Below the pieces are notes generated by a model. The model was not told where the DNA came from and did no database searches. It worked only from the letters and a program-made list of their open reading frames with translations. Below are positions 45,848 to 55,019 of a stretch of DNA of 64,000 nt, piece after piece. The stretch covers positions 531,052,971-531,116,970 of the forward strand of contig CM062297.1 of NCBI GenBank assembly GCA_031216915.1, written 5' to 3'. The stretch comes from Pictodentalium vernedei. Taxonomy: Eukaryota; Mollusca; Scaphopoda; Dentaliida; Dentaliidae. The position numbers were made by a program, and so were the translations under genes. The stretch's first letter is position 1. Every line of letters starts with the position of its first letter.

Positions 45848-46328
45848 AGGGTGTTCCCTTGGGTCACCTGTTTTACTATGAAAACAAGGGGATACCCCCT
45901 CCGGAGTTAGTAATTCTGAGCTGTTACTGGGATGGCTTTTTAGTGAGAAGTTTATGTTTTAAAAATTCATTCAGGTCTTAGTTTTTAAAGTATAGCTTTT
46001 GAATATAGCATGTGTCAAACGGACGTTATTATACAATCCTCAGACACTTTTAAGGAGTATAAAGAGTCTCTATTCTCTAGACTTACTTTGTTTATTGGCT
46101 TACTTTAAAAATTATTAGTATAAGGATTATACTAGATATTAATAGAGTACATGGATGTATGATGCTCAATTTTGGAAGGTGTTGTATCTTTCTAATTTAT
46201 CATAAATAAGAAAGATACATGTAAGGCCTAATACTTCTTTTTCCCTAGAGGGGATGACTCTATTTTATATAATTGAGCGTATTCCAACTTGCTCTATGTC
46301 CTAGGCCCTCCAGCCTTTTTACTATTCA

Positions 46329-46415
46329 GCTATGTCTGGGTCATTGGTACAGTATAAAAATGTTAAAAAATTTATAGTAATTTATATATTTTTTATACTT
46401 ACCAATGACCCAGAC
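46329..46415 (+). repeat. Internal complementary region of DIRS copy B
   Basis: GCTATGTCTGGGTCATTGGT ... AGTATAAAAATG is joined to TTAAAAAATTTATAGTAATT. Each half is the reverse complement of one element terminus. Confidence 0.88.
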
Positions 46416-46491
46416 GGGGATGGCCCTCCCAGGAGTTGGGAACTCATACCTCCCCGCTGAGTACATAGTGCTTACCAGGCACTGGTTATAA

Positions 46492-46720
46492 AAATGATTA
46501 ATGGCACCAATTTCGGAACGTCCTTGACACTGCGCATGCGCAGTAGAGGTGAAGTGTGGAGGGCCATTCAGGACATGTTTTCTTTGGTTTTAGATGCAAA
46601 TTTTGGGGATTGGGGGGCAAAATTTGTGTTTGGCCCTATATTTTAAGAGTTAGCACCAGCAGCTATGTCTGGGTCATTGGTAAGTATAAAAAATATATAA
46701 ATTACTATAAATTTTTTAAC
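46492..46720 (+). repeat. Right inverted terminal repeat of DIRS copy B
   Basis: AATGATTAATGGCACCAATT ... TGCGCATGCGCAGTAG ... TTTGGCCCTATATTTTAAGA ... GTCTGGGTCATTGGTAAGTA ... AATTTTTTAAC. Confidence 0.9.
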
Positions 46721-47728
46721 TTTTTAGTTTTTTAATTGATCTCCATTTTGAAGTGGTTATATCCCTCCAAATTACAGATTGTTTGGACATCCATCCTTAA
46801 AACCCCTAAGTTTGTGGCACACACCATTCCATAGTTTGTAAAGGTACAGTTTGAAACTTCGCACATCGACTTCTGGTGATCTGAAGTTGCTCCATGTGTA
46901 TTTAATTTTCGAAATTTAAACCCTTTATTGGAAGGAACCAGATGTCAGGGATTTTTTTTAAAGAATTTAATTTCCAGTTCATGTTTAAGCCTATCTTTCT
47001 GAATTTTGGAAATATTACCTCCAGTAAAAAAACATCTAAAACTGTGGTGGTGTCCTAGGGAATTCCCAACCATCATGGAATGACTGAATTTGGAGATGAC
47101 ATCTAGGAGGATCATAGGGTCAAAAATTAAAATGCATTGTATTTCATTTTACATATTTATTAAAAACTCTAAGCTTTTTAAAAGGTTAAAAACAAAATTT
47201 CAGCAGATTTCTTACAAATAAAAATGAAAATTTTGAGAAGCTGCTCCCAGAAGTTTGGCCACAGTTTACTGTCAACAGATGGTACTGTTATTCCAATGTG
47301 AAATACACTCGGCATTCAACCATCACGAAGTGGTGTGGGATGCTTTATCCAGTGGCTTGGTAGATTGAAAGGCAGCATACACATAATCGTTGGGCTCACT
47401 CGGTGATGGGCGTGTTCGTTTGAATGATTTCTGGAAATTAGTTTGTAGTTTCAAAATAATCTAGTTAAAATTCTGCTTGGCTGATCAAAAACAAACTTGT
47501 CATGTGGGTTTGGCACGATGAGAGAAAGAACTCCCATATACTTTGGGGTCATTGTGCTGAAGGTCAAGGTCACAGTGACCTTGAACTTAAAGTTGTCCAG
47601 AGTTTTTTTCCACTCTCTAATTCAAATTTTACTGGGCTGATAGAAACCGAACTTGACATGTGGGTTGGGCATGATGAGAAGATGAACCCAATTTCTTTCT
47701 CAAGTTCACAGTTACCTTCATCTTATAA
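46721..47728 (+). repeat. Intronic duplicated segment, copy 2 continued, plus nuclear-receptor-like palindrome
   Basis: 46721-47130 continues the segment interrupted by copy B (CCTTAAAACCCCTAAGTTTG; TTTATTGGAAGGAACCAGAT; CCTAGGGAATTCCCAACCAT). 47130-47728 is non-coding and includes CTGAAGGTCAAGGTCACAGT then GACCTTGAAC (about 47558-47587), a motif common in invertebrate repeats. Confidence 0.5.
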
Positions 47729-47932
47729 TATTTTTATACTGTACCAATGACCCAGACATAGCTGGTGCTAATTCTCAAAAATCTAGGGCCAAACACAAAT
47801 ATTGCCCCCCAATCCCCAAAATTTGCGTCAAAAACCAAAAATAACATGTCCTAAATGGTCCTCCATAACTTTTCCTCCACTGCACATGCGCAGTGTCAAG
47901 GAGGTCTCGAAATTGGCGCCAATTATCATTCT
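47729..47932 (+). repeat. Left inverted terminal repeat of DIRS copy C
   Basis: TACCAATGACCCAGACATAG ... GGGCCAAACACAAATATTGC ... GCACATGCGCAGTGTCAAGG ... GCGCCAATTATCATTCT. Its reverse complement is 57454-57681. Confidence 0.9.
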
Positions 47933-48824
47933 TTGTTTGACCCTTCATCAGTTCACATCTGACTGATATTTGTGCTTGTAAATCTCAGTTTAAATGATGC
48001 CAGACACATAAATATTAGAGAAATGGTGGATCTAAAGAGGAAATAGAAGGAGGAGAGGAAAAATTAGTGGCAGGAAATAATCAGGGCTGTAACTTAAAAT
48101 TTTTTTAGGAAATTATGTTATGTTCCCTAATTTCAAGGCATGGGCCTGTTGTTGTCACTCTTGCTATAAAGTTACACTGCTTGATCAGTGTTTCCTCTCT
48201 CCCTTTCCTTTAGTCCCCCCTTGCTATTCTCCCATGCTTTTGGCATATTTTCTGTAATATTATTACCAAAATTTCTTGGGAGTTTTGGCTTGGTAACAGA
48301 ATGAATTCTGTTTTTTCCCCATGTTTACGTCCTCACCCATGGGTGTTTAGGCGTTGTGTTCTGCATCTACCATCTGATGTTCTGCAGTTTCTTCCCTGGA
48401 AGTCTCTGTTTTGCATCAGATAGTGTTTTAGTTGGTAACTGATTTCGGGCCATGTTTATCAGTGCCTGGAGTCATGTTTCCGGTTTTTATACACTTCTTG
48501 TTTACATTGACAACGGTTTCTGTTGAGAGTGATTTCTTGTCTTTGTATTAGTTTAATCATAACAAGATACATTATTATTATACGTAAGTGTTGCATTAAT
48601 TTTTTTTTAAATATTTTACAAATTTTTGTCCACACTTAGGCTTTTTGGGGATCCATTGGGGCTCAACGGTACTTTCAGAAACTTGGGCTTTTCTGAAAAA
48701 ATATTTTTTCAAAAATTTTTTTTGATTTCATTTATTTTTTCTATATGTTAATGGATCATGTTATTATGTCTCTTTGTTTTCAGGGGTTGGTGCGAGTACT
48801 AGGGTTGTTTGTGTTCTTTTCACA

Positions 48825-50888
48825 ATGAAAGGATATTGTTCAAATTGTAATAAGAGGAAATCTTCCTCTGACTTTCATAATCATTGTATTATTTGTAGTC
48901 AGTGTACTTGCACTAACTCCTGCTCAGTGTGTGTCAATTGGGATGACAAACATTGGAAACGTGTGTCACGGTATGTTGTTAGCGGGGATAGGTCCATGCC
49001 GGTCCTTTCTCCGCAGGGTCACTCTAGTTTTTCAATCTCTTTTTCAGAGGAACAATAACAGGGTGATGTTTCCGTGATGTCTTCCAAAAGTGTGCCTCCG
49101 TCGTAACAGTTAAATGAAGAGCTAGCGGCAAAAGTGCTCATGGAAATACGTCAATTGCCTAAGAGGTCCCTAGTAGGATCAACGGCATTGGCGTCCGCTA
49201 GCTCGCCCGGTGTAGCGACCATTCATCGAATGGCTCGGCAGCCGGGTTCGTCCGTTGCGGTCCAGGAAGGAGATTTGGGTGATGCGAGCACTATAATAAG
49301 ACAAAGTGCACACCCAGTGACGACGGATCAGAGGATGGAACGGAGGAAGCCTATTAGTCCGGTTCCTAGCTCGTCCAGGTCCATCCGGGCTGCGAGCGAG
49401 AGAGGTCCCTCTCTCGTACAACAACATCTGGGACCAGATGTTGTGGTACAAAACGTTTCGCATTCGGAGCATGCGTCCACCACTCGGGACGCTCCATTAT
49501 ATAAACAGAGACTGTCAATATGGCTTCCTCATCCTCACGGCAACACACACGACCGCACCTTGGCTACCTGACCACGGATATCCAGCCAGCTTCGCCGATC
49601 AGGGATTCCGTGGCGACCAGGTCACGCCATCCGGTAGCCAGGGACACGAGGCCTGTAGACTCCGGACGTTCGCATAAAAGAAATATGCAGGAGTCAACGT
49701 CCAGGGAGCTTCCAGCGGCAAAGCAACGTAAGACCGCTGCTCCACAGGCCTCAGTGACGGACGTGCTGTCACAAATAGCACAACTTATCCCAGCAGACGA
49801 CATAATCTCTGTCAGATCAGGAATTATCTGACGACGCTGGGTCCGTACGCTCCGCTGAAGCATCAGGTACGGACGACAGAGAACTTCAAATGGTCCGACA
49901 GGCAAAAGGGATTCAGAGGATCTGGAGTTTTCCCTTTCGGAACAACATAAAGCTGCCATAGATTTTATCCGGCATTATCTTCCAGAGGTTGTTTCCGTCG
50001 GACCAGAATGCTGCGATGCCGGATAAGAGACTGATAGTGTCACTGGACACGGAATTTTTTGATCGGTTTAGGGACATCGTCCCTGAGTTTCCGACACAGT
50101 CCAATAATGTCACAAGAACATTTGAACTATTGAATGATGCTATATATAAGCTTGCTACCAAAACGAGCATATATGGTTTCTTGTCCGCAAATGCTCTACA
50201 TCTGCCTTTCATCAATTCAAGGAATAAATTTGAAATGGCAGGACAGGGCTTACCGAGAGTTCCTCTGCGTCTAGACGACCAGGCTGAAGACCTAGAATTA
50301 TCTATACCGTCGTCTATGTCAATTCCAACCACGACGTTGGAAACGACCATAATGTCTAATAGAGTTAACTTAGATGCTTTATCATATGCAGATCACCTTA
50401 CTAAAGCGTTATCATTACGTCTTGAAGGGAAAGAATTCCAGGATATACAATCCTCCTTAAGAGTTCTTTCGAGGACCATAGCTTATGCCATGTATAACTC
50501 CGCCCTTTCAGTGGCAAACCTGGAGTTGGTGAGACGTGACGCGGCCCTAGCTACATCCACACGCGTGGATAGTAAGGTGAAAAAAACTCTCGGAGTCGCT
50601 CCGGTCTCCGGAGAGCTTCTCTTCAACGGCAAGCTTTCAGCGATCTGTGATCAGATAACTAAGAAAGCTTCGGATTCTCTGCTATTCAAATCTGCTTCTA
50701 AAAAGTCGGATACAGCAAAAAAGAGTAAGACAGGCACTTCTGGGACAAGTACGCCCAAGGGAAATTCCTATAGAGGTTCCTATGCGTCCTCTAGGTGTTA
50801 TTCTAGAGACCGTCAAGGCAGCGACTCACGTAGGGGACGTTATACTGGCCGAGATAACCGGTCAGACGTCCCTAGGTCGACGGGGTGA
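48825..50888 (+). pseudogene. Gag-like ORF1 of DIRS copy C
   Basis: ATG 48825 opens MKGYCSNCNKRKSSSDFHNH followed by CxxC pairs (CIICSQCTCTNSCSVC), a Cys/His-rich N-terminal domain likely to bind zinc. In-frame stops occur at 49056 and about 49104, and two frame changes lie between 49571 and 49989. The C-terminal 299 codons (49989-50888) are open: a globular part (DRFRDIVPEFPTQSNNVTRT ... LVRRDAALATSTRVDSKVKK) and a basic Ser/Arg/Gly-rich tail (SYRGSYASSRCYSRDRQGSD) that could bind nucleic acid. It is the presumed structural or nucleocapsid protein of the element, now broken. Confidence 0.8.
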
Positions 50889-52605
50889 GGTGCGTGTCGT
50901 GGAGGACGTAGTTTCTCCTTCCGCAAGCCTCGCATGTCCAGGAGGTGATGGTATGAACCTCTATCGTGTTCCGGTAGGCAGAAGATTGTCGAGTTTTGTA
51001 AACAATTGGGCGTCAATTACGGACGACCCCTGGGTTCGAGGGGTAATTTCGGAAGGACTAAGAATATCCTTCAAACGAAAGCCTCCATTAACTCGAAGTC
51101 CAAAATGGACTCAGCTTCCGTCAAATCCGCAGAAAAGAGACGCTCTTCTATCAGAAGTACAGTCTCTTATGGAGAAGAACGCGGTAGAGGTCGTAGAAGA
51201 CCAGGAATCACCGGGTTTCTACAGCCATCTGTTTCTGGTTCCAAAACCAGACGGCTCGTTCCGTCCAGTCATAGATCTGAGCTGGATAAACAAGCTGATC
51301 GTCGCTCCGAAGTTCTATATGGAGACAATTCGATCAGTCAGAGCGAGTATTCGGGTGAATGACTATGCTACAAGCATAGATCTCAAGGATGCGTACTTTC
51401 ATGTCATGGTACATCCGACATTCAGAAAGTATCTGCGCTTCGCAGTCATAGGAGTTGTATATCAGTTCCGAGCGATGTGCTTCGGTTTGAACCTAGCGCC
51501 CTGGGCTTTCACTCGAATAATGAACTCGGTAATATCCATTTCCGAGCTCATTCGTTTGCGGTAACGTCGGCCTACCTGGACGACATTCTTCAGAGGTACG
51601 GCAACGAGTTAATGCCTCAGAACGATGTGCAGAATCTGCTTTTATTACTCCGTTGTCTCGGTTTTATAATAAACGAGGAGAAGTCGGATCTGGTGCCGAC
51701 CAATTCATTCACCCACTTGGGAATGAGCTTCGAGACGCACAACAATCTCGTTCGTCTGCCGTTAACCAGAGCGAAATTAATCCGTTGTTACGCTTGCTAT
51801 TGTCTTCACTCAGACAAAGTCACAGCGAGAGAATTCATGAGACTGATAGGTCTGTGTATAGACGTTCTCTTGTCAAATCAAGTGAAACAAGAGATTCAGA
51901 CTTGGGCAAACATTCAGTGGTTAACTCAGGGAGTTCCACTGCAGTTGCCAGATCCGAGTTTTACTATTATGACGGATGCCAGTCAAACAGTTGGGGTGCA
52001 ACATTGATCCCAACGGATTCGAAGTGCCAGGGTCTTTGGGATCTGCAGTTTCTAGGCAAGCACATAAACATCAAAGAAATGATGTCAATTTGGCTTGCAC
52101 TATGTCATTGGATGAACATTATTCAGAAAGCATATGTCCAAATCCTGTCCGACAATACGACAGTAGTAGCGTATATTCGGAACCAGGGAGGCACTCATTC
52201 CATTCCGTTATTCAATTTAACGGAAAGAATCCTTCTGTTTGAACTAGAACACCAAGTTCTACTTTCGGTCCGTCATATTCCGGGACGTCTGAATGTATTA
52301 TCCTTTCACGGAAGGGTCGCTTGTTGCCGTCAGAATGGACTCTCAACAAACAGGTATTCAATCAGATTTGCTACCAATGGGAGCGGCCAATGATAGACTT
52401 ATTTGCGACACAGCTCAACAATCAGTTGCAGACGTATGTGTCACCATGTTTGGATCTTCGAGCATATGCAGTAGACACTCTATCGATCTCGTGGGACGGA
52501 ATGATAGGATATGCGTATCCTCCAGCGCCATTGATTCAGCAGATATTACTAAAGATAAAACAATCTCAGAAACCGTGGATAAATCTACTCAGGTGTCTGC
52601 TGTAG
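50782..52605 (+). pseudogene. Reverse transcriptase / RNase H of DIRS copy C, frameshifted
   Basis: 50782-51564 has the RT fingers and palm (FLVPKPDGSFRPVIDLSWIN, SIDLKDAYFHV, FGLNLAPWAFTRIM). A one-base loss near 51536 shifts the frame, and the catalytic YLDDIL lies in 51477-52007 with FTHLGMSFETHNN and the RNase H start TIMTDASQT. Another shift near 51990 moves to 51653-52393 (INIKEMMSIWLAL, QILSDNTTVVAYIRNQGG, HIPGRLNVL). About 7 bases present in copy B (CCGGACT region) are missing near 52301, removing the last RNase H Asp. The C-terminal extension (PMIDLFATQLNNQLQTYVSP) is at 52321-52605. Motif order RT-RH is typical of DIRS. Confidence 0.9.
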
Positions 52606-53750
52606 GACATACCGTGGAAGCTTCCTCCACGAGAGGATCTTCTTTCGCAGGGGAAATCGCGTCAACTACATCACAACCCGCAAGGTCTCAACCTTCACGT
52701 ATTTCCGTTGTGCGGTCCTTCTTGCACGGCAAGCATTTTACAGGACGAGCAGTGGACGCAATTTCTAACTGTAGGAGGACCTCCTCTTCGCTAAACTATG
52801 CGGCTAAGTGGAAGGTCTTTTGTCGTTGGTGTAGGGATCATTCTGTTGATATTTTTGATCCCTCCATTCCAGACATTACAAACTTTCTAGTATACTTGTT
52901 TGATGAGATCAAACTGCAGCCTGTTACTGTTAAAGGTTATAGGTCTATGTTATCTGATACCTATGCACACCATGATAGTTTACAAATTGGATCTAATGTC
53001 TCTTTATCTAAATTAGTTAGAAACTTCTTGATAAATAGACCTAGAACCCTTAGATTAATTCCTAAATGGAATTTAGCTTGGGTTCTTCTTAAACTAAAAG
53101 AAAAGCCATTTGAGCCTCTTGAGACAGTGGACTTCAAATTCTTATCTTATAAGACAGCATTTCTCTTAGCTTTCTCTTCTGCTAGAAGAGTCAGTGAGCT
53201 TCATGCACTATCTGCGGACGATTCTCACTATCGTAGTGTCGGGAACACTATTACCTTTACTACTAATGTTGGATTTTTGGCTAAGAATCAGGCTCCTAAT
53301 AAATATCCGGAACCTATTGTTATTAAGGCCCTTCCGTCTTCAGACGGGCATAGGCCTTTACTCTGTCCAGTTAGAGCTTTACGTATTTATAAACGAAGAT
53401 CTCAGTTTATCAGAAAGGGACGAAAACGCTTCTTTCTGTCTCTGATGCCTAATAGAAAGGACATTATGGTCCATTCTATTGCTAGATGGATTCAATTAAC
53501 TATCCGTACTGCTTATGATAATCTATCTTCAACTCAGCAGTCTGTGCTTAAGATTTCGGCTCATGAAGTAAGAGCTCTTTCTACATCTTGGGCTTATGCA
53601 AATAGTGTTGCTATTACAGATTTAATGAAGGCTGCATATTGGTCTCAACCATCCACATTCACAAATTTTTATCTCAGAAATATTGAGTCCATTTCTGGAG
53701 ACCTGCATTGTTTAGGTCCGTTATCTGTTGCTCAGAATGTCGTCCACTAA
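52293..53750 (+). CDS. DIRS tyrosine recombinase (intact ORF, 485 aa)
   Basis: This site-specific recombinase of the phage-integrase superfamily would insert the element's circular DNA. The N-terminal SAM-like region runs from about residue 140 (VVRSFLHGKHFTGRAVDAIS ... KWKVFCRWCRDHS ... KGYRSMLSDTYAHHDS). The catalytic core has Arg299 in SARRVSELHAL, His424 and Arg427 in SAHEVRALSTSWA, and nucleophile Tyr460 in FTNFYLRNI. Lys/Arg-rich RKGRKRFFLSL lies between. The ORF is uninterrupted. Its first 100 codons overlap the RNase H C-terminal extension in another frame, the usual DIRS arrangement. The start at ATG 52293 lies beside a 7-base deletion relative to copy B, so the true N-terminus may have been further upstream. 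Confidence 0.9.
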   Translation: MYYPFTEGSLVAVRMDSQQTGIQSDLLPMGAANDRLICDTAQQSVADVCVTMFGSSSICSRHSIDLVGRNDRICVSSSAIDSADITKDKTISETVDKSTQVSAVGHTVEASSTRGSSFAGEIASTTSQPARSQPSRISVVRSFLHGKHFTGRAVDAISNCRRTSSSLNYAAKWKVFCRWCRDHSVDIFDPSIPDITNFLVYLFDEIKLQPVTVKGYRSMLSDTYAHHDSLQIGSNVSLSKLVRNFLINRPRTLRLIPKWNLAWVLLKLKEKPFEPLETVDFKFLSYKTAFLLAFSSARRVSELHALSADDSHYRSVGNTITFTTNVGFLAKNQAPNKYPEPIVIKALPSSDGHRPLLCPVRALRIYKRRSQFIRKGRKRFFLSLMPNRKDIMVHSIARWIQLTIRTAYDNLSSTQQSVLKISAHEVRALSTSWAYANSVAITDLMKAAYWSQPSTFTNFYLRNIESISGDLHCLGPLSVAQNVVH

Positions 53751-53818
53751 ACAGTTGCAACTATAGTTATGCAGGCTTTCTGTTCCGGCAGTGACTCTGT
53801 CCTGCTGTCCTCTTCGCT

Positions 53819-53859
53819 CTGGGCTATTTGACCCAGGGCAAGGGGAGGGGGGGGGGGGG
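53819..53859 (+). promoter_or_regulatory. Hairpin plus G-tract (copy C)
   Basis: CTGGG (53819-53823) pairs with CCCAG (53832-53836), then GGCAAGGGGA and 13 G. It lies 69 bp after the recombinase stop codon. Confidence 0.55.
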
Positions 53860-54291
53860 AGGGTGTTCCCTTAGCACCTGCTTTATAGTGAAAAGCAAGG
53901 GGATACCTCCTCCGGAGTCATTAATTCTGAGTCGGTACCGGGATGGTTTTAAAGTGTAAAGCTAATGTTTAAATTCATTTATGTCATATTTTTAAAGTGT
54001 AGCTCGGTGTGAAGCATTTGTATATGTCACGTGTCAAACGGGCGTTAATATAAATCCTCGGACACTTTTAATGATTATAAAGAGTCTCAGTTCTCTGGAC
54101 TTACTTCATTTATTGGCTTACTTTAAAAATTATTAGTATAAAGGGTTATACTGGATGTTAATAGAGAACATGGATGTTATTATGCTCAATTATGAAAGGT
54201 GTTGTGTCTTTCTAATTTGTCATAAATAAGAAAGATACATGTAAAGCCTAATCCTCCTTTACTCCTCGAGGGGATAACTCTTTTATATATA

Positions 54292-54317
54292 CAGTCGAAA
54301 CCCGTTAACTCGAAGTC
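54292..54317. repeat. Left terminal inverted repeat of the Tigger-like element
   Basis: CAG start and CGAAGTC end, 26 of 26 bases complementary to 57206-57231. The CAG terminus is characteristic of pogo/Tigger elements. Confidence 0.95.
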
Positions 54318-54639
54318 CGCGGGACTCACCGCGAACTTCGAGTTATCCGGGTGTTCGAGTTATCCGTATTTGGGTAATCAGATGATTTTGACGGGCGAAG
54401 GGAAACAGAACATCATGATATAAAGTTACTGTAGTTAATGGTTGCTCAGCTTTAACTCGTGCCATAAACATTTGTTTCAGCTTTCAGTCACTCTGAATTG
54501 TTTGTACAGGAAACAAATCTTGGAGATGTGTACTTTGTACGAAAATAAATCATAACTTAACCCTCAGTTTGTTCATCTTATTTATTTAAAAGTATTAAAA
54601 ATAGGAATGTAAAAATAGGAAGGTACATAACGAGGAATG

Positions 54640-55010
54640 CTACAACAAATCGGGTCGGCATGAATGCGGACAAACAACAAAATCATAGGGTCATAAGCTA
54701 TGTTTTAAGATTAAAATGTAAAACTTCATAAAATTCCAATGGTGCTTTCTTTGAATAGCACTGGCCATTTTGTTCTGTGACGTTCGTTTTTCTCGGACAG
54801 GATGGGGGGGGGGGGGGGGGGGGGGGGATTTTGAAAAGTTTTTTTTTTTCTCAAAACATAGCTTATGACCTCTCACTGGGGCGAGCCTAGCGAACTCGGT
54901 CCAGTGAAGGGTCATAAGCTATGTTTTAAGATTAAAATGTAAAACTTCATAAAATTTGAATGACGCTTTCTGAGAATAGCACTGTGACGTTCGTTTTTCC
55001 CATTGCATAT
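54640..55010. mobile_element. MITE-like hairpin inside the Tigger-like element, partly duplicated
   Basis: CTCAAAACATAGCTTATGAC ... and GTCATAAGCTATGTTTTAAG (54851-54933) form a hairpin resembling the 25390 MITE (ACATAGGTTATGACCCCTCG), and GAATAGCACTG follows as in that MITE. GGGTCATAAGCTATGTTTTA ... AAAACTTCATAAAATT occurs at both 54687 and 54909. A run of about 28 G lies at 54804-54831. Confidence 0.6.
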
Positions 55011-55019
55011 CTACACAGG

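Larger units (their letters stand above)
39772..46720 (+). mobile_element. DIRS retrotransposon copy B, both ends present, all genes dead
   Basis: The left terminal repeat starts ATTTTTATACTGTACCAATG and the right one ends AATTTTTTAAC at 46720. The flanking intronic repeat is continuous on both sides (compare 38555-38600), so no long target duplication was made. Gag is tandemly duplicated (41110-43400), RT is deleted at about 43830, and the recombinase is full of stops. It shares deletion and damage with copy A. The internal complementary region is intact (46329-46415). Confidence 0.92.
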
